Shown here: one piece after another, positions 9,110 to 19,829 of the stretch
Layout: every line of letters starts with the position of its first letter
How positions within the stretch are numbered: the stretch's first letter is position 1
Assembly: GCA_903861045.1 (NCBI GenBank)
Contig: CAIOST010000275.1
Coordinates: forward strand, 1 to 34,620
Direction of reading: 5' to 3'
Source of the DNA: an uncultured bacterium
GTDB taxonomy: Bacteria > Verrucomicrobiota > Kiritimatiellia > RFP12 > CAIWXQ01
Length of the DNA: 34,620 nucleotides
Notes under the pieces: model-generated
The model's input: the letters and a program-made list of their open reading frames with translations, nothing else
Database searches by the model: none
What the model was told of the DNA's origin: nothing
Position numbers and translations under genes: made by a program

Positions 9110-10075
9110 ATGAGACAGATCACACTGGCTAATTATGTCGAAACCCTGACGGCCTGCCGGCAACCGTACCAGGCGAAGTATTTTGCCATGTATTCAAGCC
9201 TGCTGGACGGGCTGGTGCTGGATCCGGTGCTTATGCAGTTGCCCATGGATGATCATCTGGTGCATCGCGGGGATGGCGTCTTCGAGACTTGCAAATGCGT
9301 GGAGGGGGCTGTTTACAACCTGGGGGCGCACTTAGAACGACTGGATCGCTCCGCCGCCGCCATCGGTATTCATTGGCCCGCCGGGCGCGAGTCGGTACGC
9401 AGCCTGACGCTGGCAACCACGCAGGCGGCGGCGCAGCGCGACAGCGCCATCCGGGTGATTTTGGCCCGTGGACCGGGTGGCTTCGGCGTTAATCCTTATG
9501 AAGCGCCAGCCCCCGCGCTGTATATCGTGGTGTATGCGTTGGGCCGGCCGTTCATGGACCTGCACCCCGATGGTGCCACGATGCGACGCAGTAGCATTCC
9601 CGCTAAGCCACCGGAAATGGCGGAGATCAAGAACTGCAACTACCTTCCCAATGTGCTGATGAAACGCGAGGCCATCGACTGGGACGTGGATTTCGTGGTG
9701 GGGTATGATGCCCAGGGGCATTTGACGGAAGGTCCGACGGAGAATGCCGGCATTGTCACGCGTAATCGCGAACTGGTTTTTCCGCGACTGGAAAACATCC
9801 TGGCTGGCACGACCATGCTGCGATTGGTGGAATTGGCGCAAACACTCCGCAGCGAGGGGATCTTACGCGCCATTGAATTCCGGGATATCACCGAAGCGGA
9901 AGTTCGTGCCGCGGCGGAAGTGCTCACCGTTGGCACGACCATCAATGTGACGGCCGTGCGTGCCTATGAGGGGCAACCGGTGGGCGAGGGGCTCCCCGGC
10001 CCGGTCTGGCGGCGCTTGCAGACGTTGCTGGAAATGGATATTCAGCAGAATGCATCGCTACGCACCTTGGTCTGA
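9110..10075 (+). CDS. class IV (branched-chain type) PLP aminotransferase
   Basis: Fold-type IV pyridoxal-phosphate enzyme, the family of branched-chain aminotransferase, D-amino acid aminotransferase and aminodeoxychorismate lyase. The 321-residue product has the N-terminal signature LVHRGDGVFET and a PLP lysine at Lys174 in AEIKNCNYLPNVLMKREA. It also has the downstream cofactor loop LTEGPTENAGIV and the threonine-rich TVGTTINVT phosphate site. The family is secure; the substrate is not, and the long N-terminal extension before the signature is unlike E. coli IlvE. The ATG at 9110 is preferred over a GTG at 9098 because GGA lies eight bases before it. It probably shares a transcript with lnt. 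The next gene is convergent, 17 bases away, with no clear terminator. Confidence 0.88.
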   Translation: MRQITLANYVETLTACRQPYQAKYFAMYSSLLDGLVLDPVLMQLPMDDHLVHRGDGVFETCKCVEGAVYNLGAHLERLDRSAAAIGIHWPAGRESVRSLTLATTQAAAQRDSAIRVILARGPGGFGVNPYEAPAPALYIVVYALGRPFMDLHPDGATMRRSSIPAKPPEMAEIKNCNYLPNVLMKREAIDWDVDFVVGYDAQGHLTEGPTENAGIVTRNRELVFPRLENILAGTTMLRLVELAQTLRSEGILRAIEFRDITEAEVRAAAEVLTVGTTINVTAVRAYEGQPVGEGLPGPVWRRLQTLLEMDIQQNASLRTLV

Positions 10076-10092
10076 GCGTGCGCCGCGGCCTG

Positions 10093-11001
10093 CTAAAACA
10101 ACCGGCCCACGGATTGTTGCAGGATCGGGCCGAGCAGGATGATAAAGACGCAGGGGAAAATGAAGAGCATCAGGGGTCCGAGCAGCTTGACTGGCGCCTC
10201 GTTGGCCAGACGCTCGGCGCGGTCGAAGCGCCGTTGCCGCATCTGTTCGGCCTGAATTCGCAGGATGGCGCCGATGCTTACACCCAGCTCATCCGCCTGG
10301 ATGAGCGAGTATGTGACCGACCGCAAGTCGGCGAGATCCACGCGCTTGGACATGCTGGCCAGCGCCACGCGGCGCGGGGTGCCCAGTTGAATCTCCCGGA
10401 TCATGCGAATCAATTCCTCGTTGAGCGCGTCTAGTTTCCGGCGTTCGCAATTGCGCTGCAGGGCGCTCATGAAATCCATGCCCGCTTCCACGGAGAGCGT
10501 CAGCAGGTCTAAAACAAACGGCAGGGCACGCTGGATGGAACGGTGGCGGGCTGCCAGTGCCTGCTTCAACCAGAAAACGGGGTACATATACAAGACGAAG
10601 ATCCCCAGTAGGGAGAGGTTCAGGGTGTTGTCGGCCACGGTGGGGAGCAGCTTGCCGGCGCCCTGCAGCAGGATCAGCCAGAGCGAACCGAAAACAAGCG
10701 TTAGGAGGTATTTCAGCGCCACGAATTCGCGCCCGTCGAGCAGTCCATCAAACCCGGCCGCCACCAGCCTTTTCTCAGCCAGATCGCGTGACCGGTCAAA
10801 GAACGGATGCATCAGGAGGCGGAATAAATTGGGGGTCAGGGGGAGGAGCAATCGTAAGAGGAAGGGGATGGTGCGTTCCTGTCGCCGACCGTCGGCCAGG
10901 GTAACATAGGTGATCTCCCGGGCAGCCTGCAGGCAGTACCAGGTGAGACCCGTCGCCGCGAGCCCCCAGCCGAGCCAGATAAATATGGCAAGCAATGTCA
11001 T
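10093..11001 (-). CDS. tadC: Tad pilus inner-membrane platform protein TadC
   Basis: One of the two GspF-like platform proteins of the Tad (tight adherence) secretion machine. The 302-residue protein has a hydrophobic N-terminal segment (about 2-25), two more near 95-140, a cytoplasmic T2SSF domain around 158-275, and a final membrane helix (LGPLMLFIFPCVFIILLGP). The T2SSF domain contains ALPFVLDLLTLSVEAGMDF and the paired region ADELGVSIGAILRIQAEQMR, both strongly typical of TadC. The ATG overlaps the tadB stop (ATGA). It is the last gene of the pilus operon and ends 17 bases from the convergent aminotransferase. Confidence 0.93.
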   Translation of the reverse strand: MTLLAIFIWLGWGLAATGLTWYCLQAAREITYVTLADGRRQERTIPFLLRLLLPLTPNLFRLLMHPFFDRSRDLAEKRLVAAGFDGLLDGREFVALKYLLTLVFGSLWLILLQGAGKLLPTVADNTLNLSLLGIFVLYMYPVFWLKQALAARHRSIQRALPFVLDLLTLSVEAGMDFMSALQRNCERRKLDALNEELIRMIREIQLGTPRRVALASMSKRVDLADLRSVTYSLIQADELGVSIGAILRIQAEQMRQRRFDRAERLANEAPVKLLGPLMLFIFPCVFIILLGPILQQSVGRLF

Positions 11002-11890
11002 ACGTCAATCCGGATAATTTTGCGGATCGTCAGTGCGCCTAGGGTGAGCAGGACCAGCATGACACCGAGGGCGATCATGCCGGTGGAGGATGTGAGGAAG
11101 GGGATCATCATGGCTGGTCGTATGACAGTAAGGGCCACGCCGAGGATGATGGGCATGCCGCCGACGATGATTCCTTGCAGGCGACCCTGTGCCGTGAGGG
11201 TGCGCACGCGGCTTTCAATGCGCATGCGCTCGCGGATGGTGAGGCTGATCGTGTCGAAAATTTCCGTCAAATTGCCGCCGGTGCGACGGGCGATATCGAT
11301 GGACGTACAGACGAGCGTGAGATCATCGCTGCCCACGCGCTGATCCATGTTGACGAGCGACTCGTTGAAGCTGACGCCCACGCGGGTTTGCTGCAGAAAG
11401 AGCGCGAACTCCTCGGCGATCGGTTTTTCGCCGTTTTCCACGATGGTTTCAAACGCCTGGTTGATGCTGAAGCCCGCCTTGAGCGCATTGCTCATATGCG
11501 TGAGGGCATCCACGAGTTGCAGGTTGAAGCGCATGCGGCGGCGTTCCCGGAGGAGCACCACGGCATAGGACGGTAGTTGGAAGGCGGCCATGCCGAAGAG
11601 GGTGCCGAGGATGAGACCGGTGGCCGTGGCGGCGGGTTTCTTAAGATCAAAGAAGAGGGCCGCAAAGAGGAGGAAGAAGGTGGCGGCGGCCACCCAGCCG
11701 ATTTCCGCGATGCGTCGGGGCGGGATAAACAGGAACAGGTCTTCCAATTGCCGGGAGGTCTGTTGTGAGTGCTGGTCGGCATACGCCGCAGAGCCGCTGA
11801 AAAAAGCGCGCAATAATACATACACGATCCCCGCACCGGCCAGACCGGCAAGGAGGATGGCTCCGAGTTTAGCAGCGGGGTCAGGCAGGC

Positions 11891-11894
<4 letters not shown>
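10998..11894 (-). CDS. tadB: Tad pilus inner-membrane platform protein TadB
   Basis: Second GspF-like platform protein; TadB and TadC together form the membrane base driven by the TadA ATPase. Of 298 residues, an N-terminal helix (about 10-28) and a helix pair (66-113) precede the T2SSF domain at about 120-245. That domain carries LVDALTHMSNALKAGFSI and IARRTGGNLTEIFDTISLTI, the usual TadB motifs. Two C-terminal membrane helices follow. It overlaps tadA upstream and tadC downstream by four bases each, indicating strict translational coupling and roughly equal synthesis of the three motor proteins. Confidence 0.93.
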
Positions 11895-13642
<1,748 letters not shown>

Positions 13643-13681
13643 GGTGTGTCCCTGTTGGTGGTCAGTGGTGCGGCGGCGGGG

Positions 13682-14500
13682 TTAGCGACTCGGTTTGCCC
13701 ATCAGTTTCTCCTGACGGGAGCGGTTCAGCGTGGTAATCGAATCGTGGATCTTGCTGAAATCCACGCGTGGCAGATCCGTCAGGTACGTCACGTCCGCCG
13801 GGTGGCGCAGGGTGAGTACCAGGCGTCCGCGGGCCTGCTCGGCAAAGACCAGCATTTCAGCTTCGCGTGGTGAGACCTCGATCGTGACCGTGCTGTAGCC
13901 GCCGGCGGTGCGGTCGGCGGCGTTGATTTGGTTTTTGGCCGTGTCGCGCCCGGTGGCAAGTATGAGCACGTTTTGTAACAGGGTGAGGGTTACCATCTCG
14001 ACGTCCCCCCCCTTGGCGGCGGCGGGAAACGAGAACGTGCCCAACACATCCACATGGTCATTAGGACGGACCATGCCGCTGACGGCCGCCGCGCCACCTA
14101 CACTGATGGATATGGCACGTTGGCCGTTATTGATATCCGAGGCCAGGCCGTTGTTGAGCGGATCACCGCCTTCGAGGTCTAGCCAGGAGATGGCGGTTCC
14201 CGCTTCCAGGGAGCGGGCTAATTTTTTACCGCACACCATGTTGGCGTCTTGAAGCGCCACAATGTTTCTGCGGCCAATGCTTTCCGGAACATCGGTTGCC
14301 CCCAAATCATCACGGATGAGCACGGTGCCGGCAGGCAGGTTACGCCTCACGGCGATCACCGCCACGGTGCGATTGTCACGCGTGAGCTTCGCCTTCATCG
14401 TGCGGTACTCACGATCTTTTGCATTCAGGTATTGGCCGGTCAGCAGCGCCGCAATCAGGCCCACCACAACGGAGACAATCAGAATGACGCGCTGTTTCAT
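13682..14500 (-). CDS. cpaB: Flp pilus assembly protein CpaB/RcpC
   Basis: Periplasmic, membrane-anchored assembly protein of Tad systems. The 272-residue product starts with a single membrane anchor (RVILIVSVVVGLIAALLTG, about 4-22). It then has a SAF domain at about 46-110 (RRNLPAGTVLIRDDLGATDV) and the RcpC domain at about 128-240 (SGMVRPNDHVDVLGTF, with TVTIEVSPREAEML). The ATG at 14500 with AGGA eight bases upstream is preferred; a frame extending to 14638 adds a basic, unrelated leader overlapping the preceding gene. It is separated from tadA by 39 bases. CpaB normally works with a secretin, which is not seen in this window. Confidence 0.93.
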   Translation of the reverse strand: MKQRVILIVSVVVGLIAALLTGQYLNAKDREYRTMKAKLTRDNRTVAVIAVRRNLPAGTVLIRDDLGATDVPESIGRRNIVALQDANMVCGKKLARSLEAGTAISWLDLEGGDPLNNGLASDINNGQRAISISVGGAAAVSGMVRPNDHVDVLGTFSFPAAAKGGDVEMVTLTLLQNVLILATGRDTAKNQINAADRTAGGYSTVTIEVSPREAEMLVFAEQARGRLVLTLRHPADVTYLTDLPRVDFSKIHDSITTLNRSRQEKLMGKPSR

Positions 14501-14534
14501 AGAAGATTCCTGCTTCGGGTGGTTCGCCTGTATT

Positions 14535-15248
14535 CTACGGTGTGGTGCCGAGTCGCTGCAATAGCGTAATCCGCGTTTGGCCATTCGGCGTTTCCGGCGC
14601 CAAGGCGCTGAAAGCACAGATGCGGGTGCCTTGTGCATAGATCGTCAAAGCGGGCATGGCGTGTAGCGGCGGCATGAGGGCCCAGCCATCCCGCCGCAGC
14701 AGGTTCTCCATGCGCGCCGCGGCCGACTCCGGTGTGTCATGCGTGGTGGCGACGGCCAGGGTGGTGCGGGTTTGTTCGTTTTCGGCCGTGAAGAGCAGGG
14801 TGGCATCCGGATAGGCGAGCCGGCCCGGCCATTCGGTGGGGGCGGTGCGTGTAGCGCGAAGGGCGGTCTCGGATTGCTCCAGCAGGATCGCCAAGCTGTT
14901 TTGCGTGCCCGCGCCGGGCAACAGCAGCAATGTGGTGGCTTTGCCATTTTTGATACGGGTGACCATGGCGGCGGCGGCAGCAGGGTTTACGTCCGGCATG
15001 GCGAGCGCTTGGCGCAGGTCGGGGGCGAGGCGGGCGGGGGGGCTGTCAAAGCCGTATACCGCGAGTTTGCCGGGTTGGCCGTTGATACGCATGTCGGATT
15101 GGTAGAGTGACACACCACCCAGTTGTTCCAGGGCCTGCGTGCCACGCCCCAGGCGCATAAAAACATCGCCCCGCGCCGGTGTGGCCAGGCCGACTAGCGC
15201 ACCTAGTAGCGCGCCGTACATTGCGAGTGATTTTGTGTGGGTGGCCAT
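14535..15248 (-). CDS. unknown exported protein within the Tad operon
   Basis: I do not recognise this 237-residue protein. It has a plausible signal peptide (hydrophobic MYGALLGALVGLATPARGD, residues 10-28, with cleavage near Ala24 or Gly27). A soluble domain follows with no cysteine pair, repeat or metal motif. It is rich in Ala/Leu/Thr; a middle segment TTLLLLPGAGTQNSLAILLEQSE and a C-terminal Ala/Thr-rich sheet-like part suggest a compact alpha/beta domain. Position between a TadE-like protein and CpaB suggests a periplasmic role in pilus assembly, perhaps where other Tad loci encode RcpB/CpaD. That is only inference from place. The ATG at 15248 lacks a good ribosome site; ATG 15221 is an alternative. 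Confidence 0.75.
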   Translation of the reverse strand: MATHTKSLAMYGALLGALVGLATPARGDVFMRLGRGTQALEQLGGVSLYQSDMRINGQPGKLAVYGFDSPPARLAPDLRQALAMPDVNPAAAAAMVTRIKNGKATTLLLLPGAGTQNSLAILLEQSETALRATRTAPTEWPGRLAYPDATLLFTAENEQTRTTLAVATTHDTPESAAARMENLLRRDGWALMPPLHAMPALTIYAQGTRICAFSALAPETPNGQTRITLLQRLGTTP

Positions 15249-15269
15249 GGGAGACTGGGAAGAGGTACC

Positions 15270-15824
15270 CTAATATAAGCCGTTTAGGATGGGGAGCCAG
15301 GTGTCGGCCTGCACCCGGACGGTCGCATCGGGATAAAAAAGATCCTGCACGAACTGCGGCACGGACACATCCGCACTACGATGAATCCCCCTAAATCCCA
15401 GCGACATGAGCGGTGCCGGGTTTTGATGCAGCGACTCCATGGTGGAGGAATGTTGGAGGTCGGCAAAGGGCAACCACTGATTGTTATTGGCCACGGTTTT
15501 ATTGGCAATGGTTTGCAGGGTGGTGGGGGTGACGCAGGTGGCCGTGTCGTCGGCCGTAAATCGTTGGCCATCGGGGCCGGCGTCCCAATTCTGGATGTAG
15601 CGCGGGGTGTCCAGCGTAGCAATTGGCTGCATGGCCGCTAAACCGGTGCTGCCGCGAATGACTGCGTCCATGCCGGTGTGGGTATCGGCGACGATGAGGA
15701 ATAGCACCGAGCCCGTCAGCAGGATCAGAAGCATAATCATACCAAGCATCAGTTCGATCATGGCTTGCCCGGCTTGACGCGGTTGTCGCGGGCGGGGGGT
15801 AACGATGGATGGGCCACGGCGCAT
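15270..15824 (-). CDS. TadE-like pseudopilin
   Basis: Small membrane-anchored pseudopilin-like protein of 184 residues. After a short basic leader (PRPRQPRQ) comes the TadE signature GQAMIELMLGMIMLLILLTG at about 19-38, a prepilin-type hydrophobic helix with Glu five residues after the likely cleavage glycine. The rest is a soluble periplasmic domain without cysteine pairing beyond a single Cys near the middle. The ATG at 15824 is chosen because GGAGGGG lies upstream and the preceding gene's stop is two bases away, giving tight coupling. A longer frame to 15893 would only overlap the Gly/Arg tail of that gene. The family call rests on the N-terminal motif; the C-terminal part is lineage-specific. 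Confidence 0.82.
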   Translation of the reverse strand: MRRGPSIVTPRPRQPRQAGQAMIELMLGMIMLLILLTGSVLFLIVADTHTGMDAVIRGSTGLAAMQPIATLDTPRYIQNWDAGPDGQRFTADDTATCVTPTTLQTIANKTVANNNQWLPFADLQHSSTMESLHQNPAPLMSLGFRGIHRSADVSVPQFVQDLFYPDATVRVQADTWLPILNGLY

Positions 15825-15826
15825 GA

Positions 15827-17308
15827 TCAATGCCCCCTCCGACGTCCGCCACCGCGGCTGCCACCGCCACCACCGCCACTCGTGATGGTACACTGGTAAC
15901 TGTTGGCGCCCAGCCAGGTCAGCCCTTCGTTTTGAAAGGTGCGGCTACCGCCCGACGGTTCCCACGTGGTCAATTGCTGGCAGTACCAGCAGCCGTTGTT
16001 TTGCGGGCCGAATGATAGATAGGCGGTAAGGTGTTCATCAATATGGCGGCGCCAGTCCATATCAAAGGACCCGTTGCTGGCGCCCGAACAGGCATCCACC
16101 GGGATTAGCCGGACAGCGGAGAAGGCTGGCAGGACGAGACCATAGCTGCTCGGCGGGCGGCGCGCCGTTTCGGGGCCGACTGCCCCAAAGACTTTGGCCG
16201 CCGCCGTCCAGACGACACTGTCGCTGTTGGAACTGCTGCCATCCAAACCAGGGGTGAGCCGATCCACCGTGGCATACACGCGAAACATGGCATCTGCACC
16301 GGTATAGTTGTACTCTGGCCGGACTGGGCCGGTGAGGGGAAAGGGGTCGTCCCCGCTGGTGTCGATCTGCGACCAAGCGCCCCAGGCCTCGCCGTTGTAC
16401 ACATACCAAGTTTCTGTGCGCGTCATGACATTGGAGGCGATAAAGTCGCTCATATCGATCCCTTCGCGCACGGCTTCCGTGACCAGCGTCGTGTCGTTGG
16501 TGATGATCTGGTTGAGGGCCAGGGACACGGGGTGGATCTGGAGCGACAGAAACTCCGCGTTGTATGGAACTTGCGGGGTAGGGGGGGGCAGGGGCGGCCA
16601 CCAGTGATAGTCCGTATAGTTCTGCAGCAGGTCCATGTTGTTCAGGTAAAACCAGCACCAGGTTTTGCCAGCCACCGCTTCGTAGAAGGCGCGGTCTCGC
16701 AGGATATGGCCGCCCGTGCTGTCCCCGTAGAAAGCGCTGTTATCCGGTCCGGCGGCGATCCCGTCGGCCACCAGGGCGTCAAGCATGTCGGCATAGTCAA
16801 CCCAGGCGGTGGGATAAGGTTGCTCGAAGAGCGGGACGCCGCCGATCAGGGTGCCGTATTGACGAACCTCCTGGGCATGCTGCTGCATGATTTGGGTGAA
16901 ATCATCCTCGGCATACATGCCGTTGTTCTTAGCTGCCACTTGCGCTGCCGCCAACCCCATAAGGGGGGCCGTAAACAAGACGCGCGCCTGAACATTTGTG
17001 ATTGCATCCACGGCGGTGGCATTGTTGGCGGAGAGGGCCAGGGCATGCAGGAGGTTCAGTTCGCCAACCAGGTTGAGGCCGATCCCCTGCCAGCGTGCGG
17101 CGGCTAGCGCGGCGGCATCGCCGGCGTTTTGCGCGCGGGTCTTGGTGGTAATAATGCGGTGCACGTCCACGTTCCACAGGAGTACAAAAACCAGAGCCGT
17201 GAGGATGAGCAGCAGGAAGACCGCTACTTGGCCGCGCCGTGGGCCTTGCGGCGGCGCGGGCGATGGGGCGGGTGGTTGCTGGCACGGTTTGTATAGCAAA
17301 GGGCGCAT
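15827..17308 (-). CDS. TadG-like Tad-domain protein with Gly/Arg-rich tail
   Basis: A 493-residue protein with the Tad N-terminal domain found in TadG-like proteins. A proline-rich basic leader precedes RRGQVAVFLLLILTALVF, one membrane helix, then a helix KTRAQNAGDAAALAAARW that is highly typical of the family. A large extracytoplasmic region of unknown fold follows, rich in Trp, Tyr and Asn. It ends in a run of glycine and arginine (SGGGGGGSRGGGRRRGH). The start is uncertain: a TTG at 17335 overlaps the previous gene by seven bases, while the ATG at 17308 lies 20 bases after that gene's stop. Neither has a good ribosome site. It is probably a minor pilin or surface-exposed pilus component. 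Confidence 0.8.
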   Translation of the reverse strand: MRPLLYKPCQQPPAPSPAPPQGPRRGQVAVFLLLILTALVFVLLWNVDVHRIITTKTRAQNAGDAAALAAARWQGIGLNLVGELNLLHALALSANNATAVDAITNVQARVLFTAPLMGLAAAQVAAKNNGMYAEDDFTQIMQQHAQEVRQYGTLIGGVPLFEQPYPTAWVDYADMLDALVADGIAAGPDNSAFYGDSTGGHILRDRAFYEAVAGKTWCWFYLNNMDLLQNYTDYHWWPPLPPPTPQVPYNAEFLSLQIHPVSLALNQIITNDTTLVTEAVREGIDMSDFIASNVMTRTETWYVYNGEAWGAWSQIDTSGDDPFPLTGPVRPEYNYTGADAMFRVYATVDRLTPGLDGSSSNSDSVVWTAAAKVFGAVGPETARRPPSSYGLVLPAFSAVRLIPVDACSGASNGSFDMDWRRHIDEHLTAYLSFGPQNNGCWYCQQLTTWEPSGGSRTFQNEGLTWLGANSYQCTITSGGGGGGSRGGGRRRGH

Positions 17309-17328
17309 GGCGTGGGGCAGCGGAACGG

Positions 17329-18012
17329 TTACCAAAGGCGATCATCGAGGTAGAGCGGATAGTGCGCTTCGATGTCGTAGCGTCCGATTAATGTGATGGA
17401 GCCGGCGTTGGTGGTCAGGGCCTCCAGATTGCCATCCCACAAAGCCTGAAGGGCCATCAGCAATTCATGGGATTGACGGGTGCGTACGGTGAAGGTACCC
17501 GCGGCCGTGGGATCCAGCACAATTCCCGCGCTCGTGGTGATGGTGTTGGCAACGGTGCTCCAGTTATCGTAATCGAGAATGTTGGCGGCGCGTTCGCTGT
17601 TCTGGCTGGCCAGGTATTCCGGGATGCGAGCCAGTTCGGTATCGAGCGTGGCGGCCCGTGGGGTGGACTGCAGCGCGAAATCCCATAAGGCGCCCGGTCC
17701 CATGGTGGCTAGGGCGGTGTCGAGCGCCGAAGCGCCGCCGGCAACCTCCGGCACGAGCAGGCGACCGGCGTTGGGAATGGCGGCCACACGCATGGTCTTC
17801 TCCACCATCGAGGTGTTGAATCCCACGGTCTTGGCGCGGCCGGCACGGGCGGCGGCGTGGTAGAGCACCTCGCGCGCCACAAAAGCATGTGCGAACTGAA
17901 ACAGCCCGAGAAACAACAGGCAGAGAAACACAATGACGAGGCAGGACTCAATCATGGCCTGCCCCCGGCACGCACGCCAGTCCCGTGTCGCACGGTGGTG
18001 GCAGGTTTGCAT
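17329..18012 (-). CDS. TadE-like pseudopilin
   Basis: A 227-residue protein with a TadE-type N-terminus: basic leader, CRGQAMIESCLVIVFLCLLF at about 16-35, then AREVLYHAAARAGRAKTVGF, a helix continuing the pilin-like stalk. The cleavage glycine (Gly17) and Glu five residues later fit prepilin processing. The remaining soluble domain is unassigned. It follows the Flp pilin gene by 53 bases and precedes the TadG-like gene. With the gene at 15270-15824 this operon has two TadE-like proteins. In characterised systems TadE and TadF are paired pseudopilins, so this one may fill either role. Confidence 0.85.
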   Translation of the reverse strand: MQTCHHRATRDWRACRGQAMIESCLVIVFLCLLFLGLFQFAHAFVAREVLYHAAARAGRAKTVGFNTSMVEKTMRVAAIPNAGRLLVPEVAGGASALDTALATMGPGALWDFALQSTPRAATLDTELARIPEYLASQNSERAANILDYDNWSTVANTITTSAGIVLDPTAAGTFTVRTRQSHELLMALQALWDGNLEALTTNAGSITLIGRYDIEAHYPLYLDDRLW

Positions 18013-18065
18013 GGTGCCGTTCTCCGTCGCCAGCGGGCGCCAGCGCCCCTCGGCGGATAGTTGAA

Positions 18066-18305
18066 CTAATTCAGATTGCCGCTTTCGTCCAGGTTGCGCA
18101 GGCGGTTCTCATCAATGTTGTTTAGCGCGGCGCTGGCATTACCGGCTTCGGTCGCGTCCAGAGCGGCCGTGGCCCCAGCCACTTTCCGCCCGGTCGCCTT
18201 GCTCAGTTTGGAGAATAGCACGATCAGCGTGACGGCGATGAGCACCACAATAATGATGTATTCGACCATGGTTTGGCCACGGCGGCTTCCGAAACGCATA
18301 TACAT
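18066..18305 (-). CDS. Flp-type major pilin
   Basis: A 79-residue Flp pilin, the structural subunit of the Tad pilus. The leader MYMRFGSRRG ends in the processing glycine, followed by QTMVEYIIIVVLIAVTLIVL. This carries the Glu-Tyr pair at the Flp box and the hydrophobic assembly helix. The acidic, Ala/Asn-rich C-terminus would be exposed. The ATG at 18305 has GGGAG six bases upstream; the frame extends to 18338 but without a ribosome site. It is the second gene of the operon. Mature length of about 69 residues is slightly longer than many Flp pilins. Confidence 0.9.
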   Translation of the reverse strand: MYMRFGSRRGQTMVEYIIIVVLIAVTLIVLFSKLSKATGRKVAGATAALDATEAGNASAALNNIDENRLRNLDESGNLN

Positions 18306-18344
18306 AGCAGTCTCCCTTTGCTGAACCAGGCGGGGCACAGGTGC

Positions 18345-18545
18345 TTACGGATAATCGGATGCGACCAGATCCAGTGTGCGGTTGGATTGTTGCCGCAAAG
18401 CATACAGGAACACGGCCAAGGAAAGCATCGTGGCAAATAAGGCAATGAACACGATAATATACTCAATCATCGCCTGTCCACTGCGCGTTCGCCGCCGACT
18501 GCACCTTCCGGCCGCTCCCGTCGTCTCCGCTATCACGCCACCCAT
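18345..18545 (-). CDS. second small Flp-like pilin
   Basis: A 66-residue pilin-like protein. A long basic leader ending RRRTRSG is followed by QAMIEYIIVFIALFATMLSL, with the same Glu-Tyr pair as the downstream Flp pilin, and a short tail. The leader of about 25 residues is longer than usual for Flp prepilins. The start is unsure: ATG 18545 lacks a clear ribosome site and the frame is open to 18644. It is the first gene of the pilus operon, 39 bases before the next. It may be a minor pilin or a duplicated major pilin. Confidence 0.72.
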   Translation of the reverse strand: MGGVIAETTGAAGRCSRRRTRSGQAMIEYIIVFIALFATMLSLAVFLYALRQQSNRTLDLVASDYP

Positions 18546-18733
18546 GGGGTAACAATAGCATGTGCGATTCCCCCGCGCCAACACCAAATGAATTACATGA
18601 AGGAATGCGCGGGCGGACGTCAAACGCGCCGTCGTGGCGCCCACGAGGCCGGGGGAGCGTGCAGCACGTGAGCGGAGTGAGACGAAGCGACAGCCGTAGG
18701 GCGCATGGGCACGCTACGGACCGGCGAACGTTG
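18546..18733. other. 188-bp gap between pta and the pilus operon
   Basis: No gene is supported here. The gap must contain the pilus operon promoter unless transcription continues from pta. On the minus strand a TTGGCG and a TATTGT 18 bases apart (about 18552-18581) are a weak pair. A TTGACG lies at 18618-18623 without a well-placed -10. A short hairpin (TCGTGG/CCACGA, 18632-18646) has no following T-run, so it is not called as a terminator. Confidence 0.4.
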
Positions 18734-19747
18734 TCAGAGGCTTTGGCAGATGGTAATGCAAGCCACGCCGACGATATCATCGGGACTGCAACCGCGTGAA
18801 AGGTCGTTAATCGGCTTGGCTAGACCTTGCAGGATCGGGCCATAGGCCATGGCCGCGGCCAGGCGTTCGGTAATCTTGTAGCAGATATTGCCGGCTTGCA
18901 GATCCGGAAAGATCAGCACATTGGCATCGCCGTGAATGGTGCCGTTTGGATTCTTGGAAGCGGCGACCTTGGGCACCAAGGCCGCATCGGCCTGGACTTC
19001 CCCGTCTACCACGGCGTCAAACCCCAGCGCCGCAAAGCGTTGCTGGGTCAAGAGGGTCGCCTGCTGCATCTTGGACACCAGTTCGTGCTGTGCGCTCCCT
19101 TTGGTCGAAAAGCTCAGGAAGGCTAGCCGCGGTTGCTTGTTGAGCAACGCACGATACGACACGGCGGTGGCGTGGGCGATATCCACCAGTTGTTCGGCCG
19201 TGGGACAGGGGTTGACGCCACAGTCGGCATAGAGCAGGACATCATCACCGGACGGGGTGGGGTGTTTCAAGTCCATCACAAAGCAGGAGGAGCCGAGTTG
19301 GATCCCTTTTGCTGTTCCCACGCATTGGAAGGCCGCCCGCAACATATCCGGCGTGGAGGCAATGCTGCCCGCTACCAGGCCGTCCGCCAAGCCGCGATCC
19401 ACCATCATGTTGCCGAAATAGAGCCGTTTGCTACGCACAATTTGCGTCGCTTCCGCCAGCGTCATACCCTTGGTCTTGCGCTTTTCGTAGAAGGCCGCCG
19501 CGAGGGTGGGGAGCAGGTCGGAGCGCGTGTAGTCCAGACTGGTGAGGCCCGCTGAAGCGAGGGAGTCCCCCGCTTCCTGTTCCGCGAGGACCAGCTCTTC
19601 GGGTGTGGCCAGGACGATGGGGGTGGCCAGATGCGCACGCCGGAGTTTGATGGCTGCCAAGATAACGCGGGGGTCGTGCCCTTCGGGCAGGACCACGCGC
19701 TTGTTAGCCGCCTGAACACGGGGAATGAGGCGTTCGAGAATGTTCAT
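18734..19747 (-). CDS. pta: phosphate acetyltransferase
   Basis: Interconverts acetyl-CoA and acetyl phosphate. The 337-residue protein is the short, single-domain PTA form. Recognised stretches are [11 protein letters not shown] at the N-terminus, [34 protein letters not shown] and [10 protein letters not shown]. The C-terminal segment has [21 protein letters not shown] and [17 protein letters not shown]. The order and spacing are those of PTA and not of phosphate butyryltransferase. It lies 82 bases downstream of ackA on the same strand and is probably co-transcribed. Together they convert acetyl-CoA to acetate with gain of one ATP, or run in reverse for acetate uptake. The ATG at 19747 has only a weak ribosome site. 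Confidence 0.96.
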   Translation of the reverse strand: MNILERLIPRVQAANKRVVLPEGHDPRVILAAIKLRRAHLATPIVLATPEELVLAEQEAGDSLASAGLTSLDYTRSDLLPTLAAAFYEKRKTKGMTLAEATQIVRSKRLYFGNMMVDRGLADGLVAGSIASTPDMLRAAFQCVGTAKGIQLGSSCFVMDLKHPTPSGDDVLLYADCGVNPCPTAEQLVDIAHATAVSYRALLNKQPRLAFLSFSTKGSAQHELVSKMQQATLLTQQRFAALGFDAVVDGEVQADAALVPKVAASKNPNGTIHGDANVLIFPDLQAGNICYKITERLAAAMAYGPILQGLAKPINDLSRGCSPDDIVGVACITICQSL

Positions 19748-19829
19748 GATAGGCTAGCGGGGGATCAGCGTGCTTGTGGTTGGTTGGTGACGGCGTGAGG
19801 TGTCTGGGTGCTGTGAAGGGGGGGCAGCG

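Noticed and set aside
18632-18646. Terminator after the pta gene or before the pilus operon
   Set aside because: The TCGTGG/CCACGA hairpin is only six base pairs and has no T-run on either strand.
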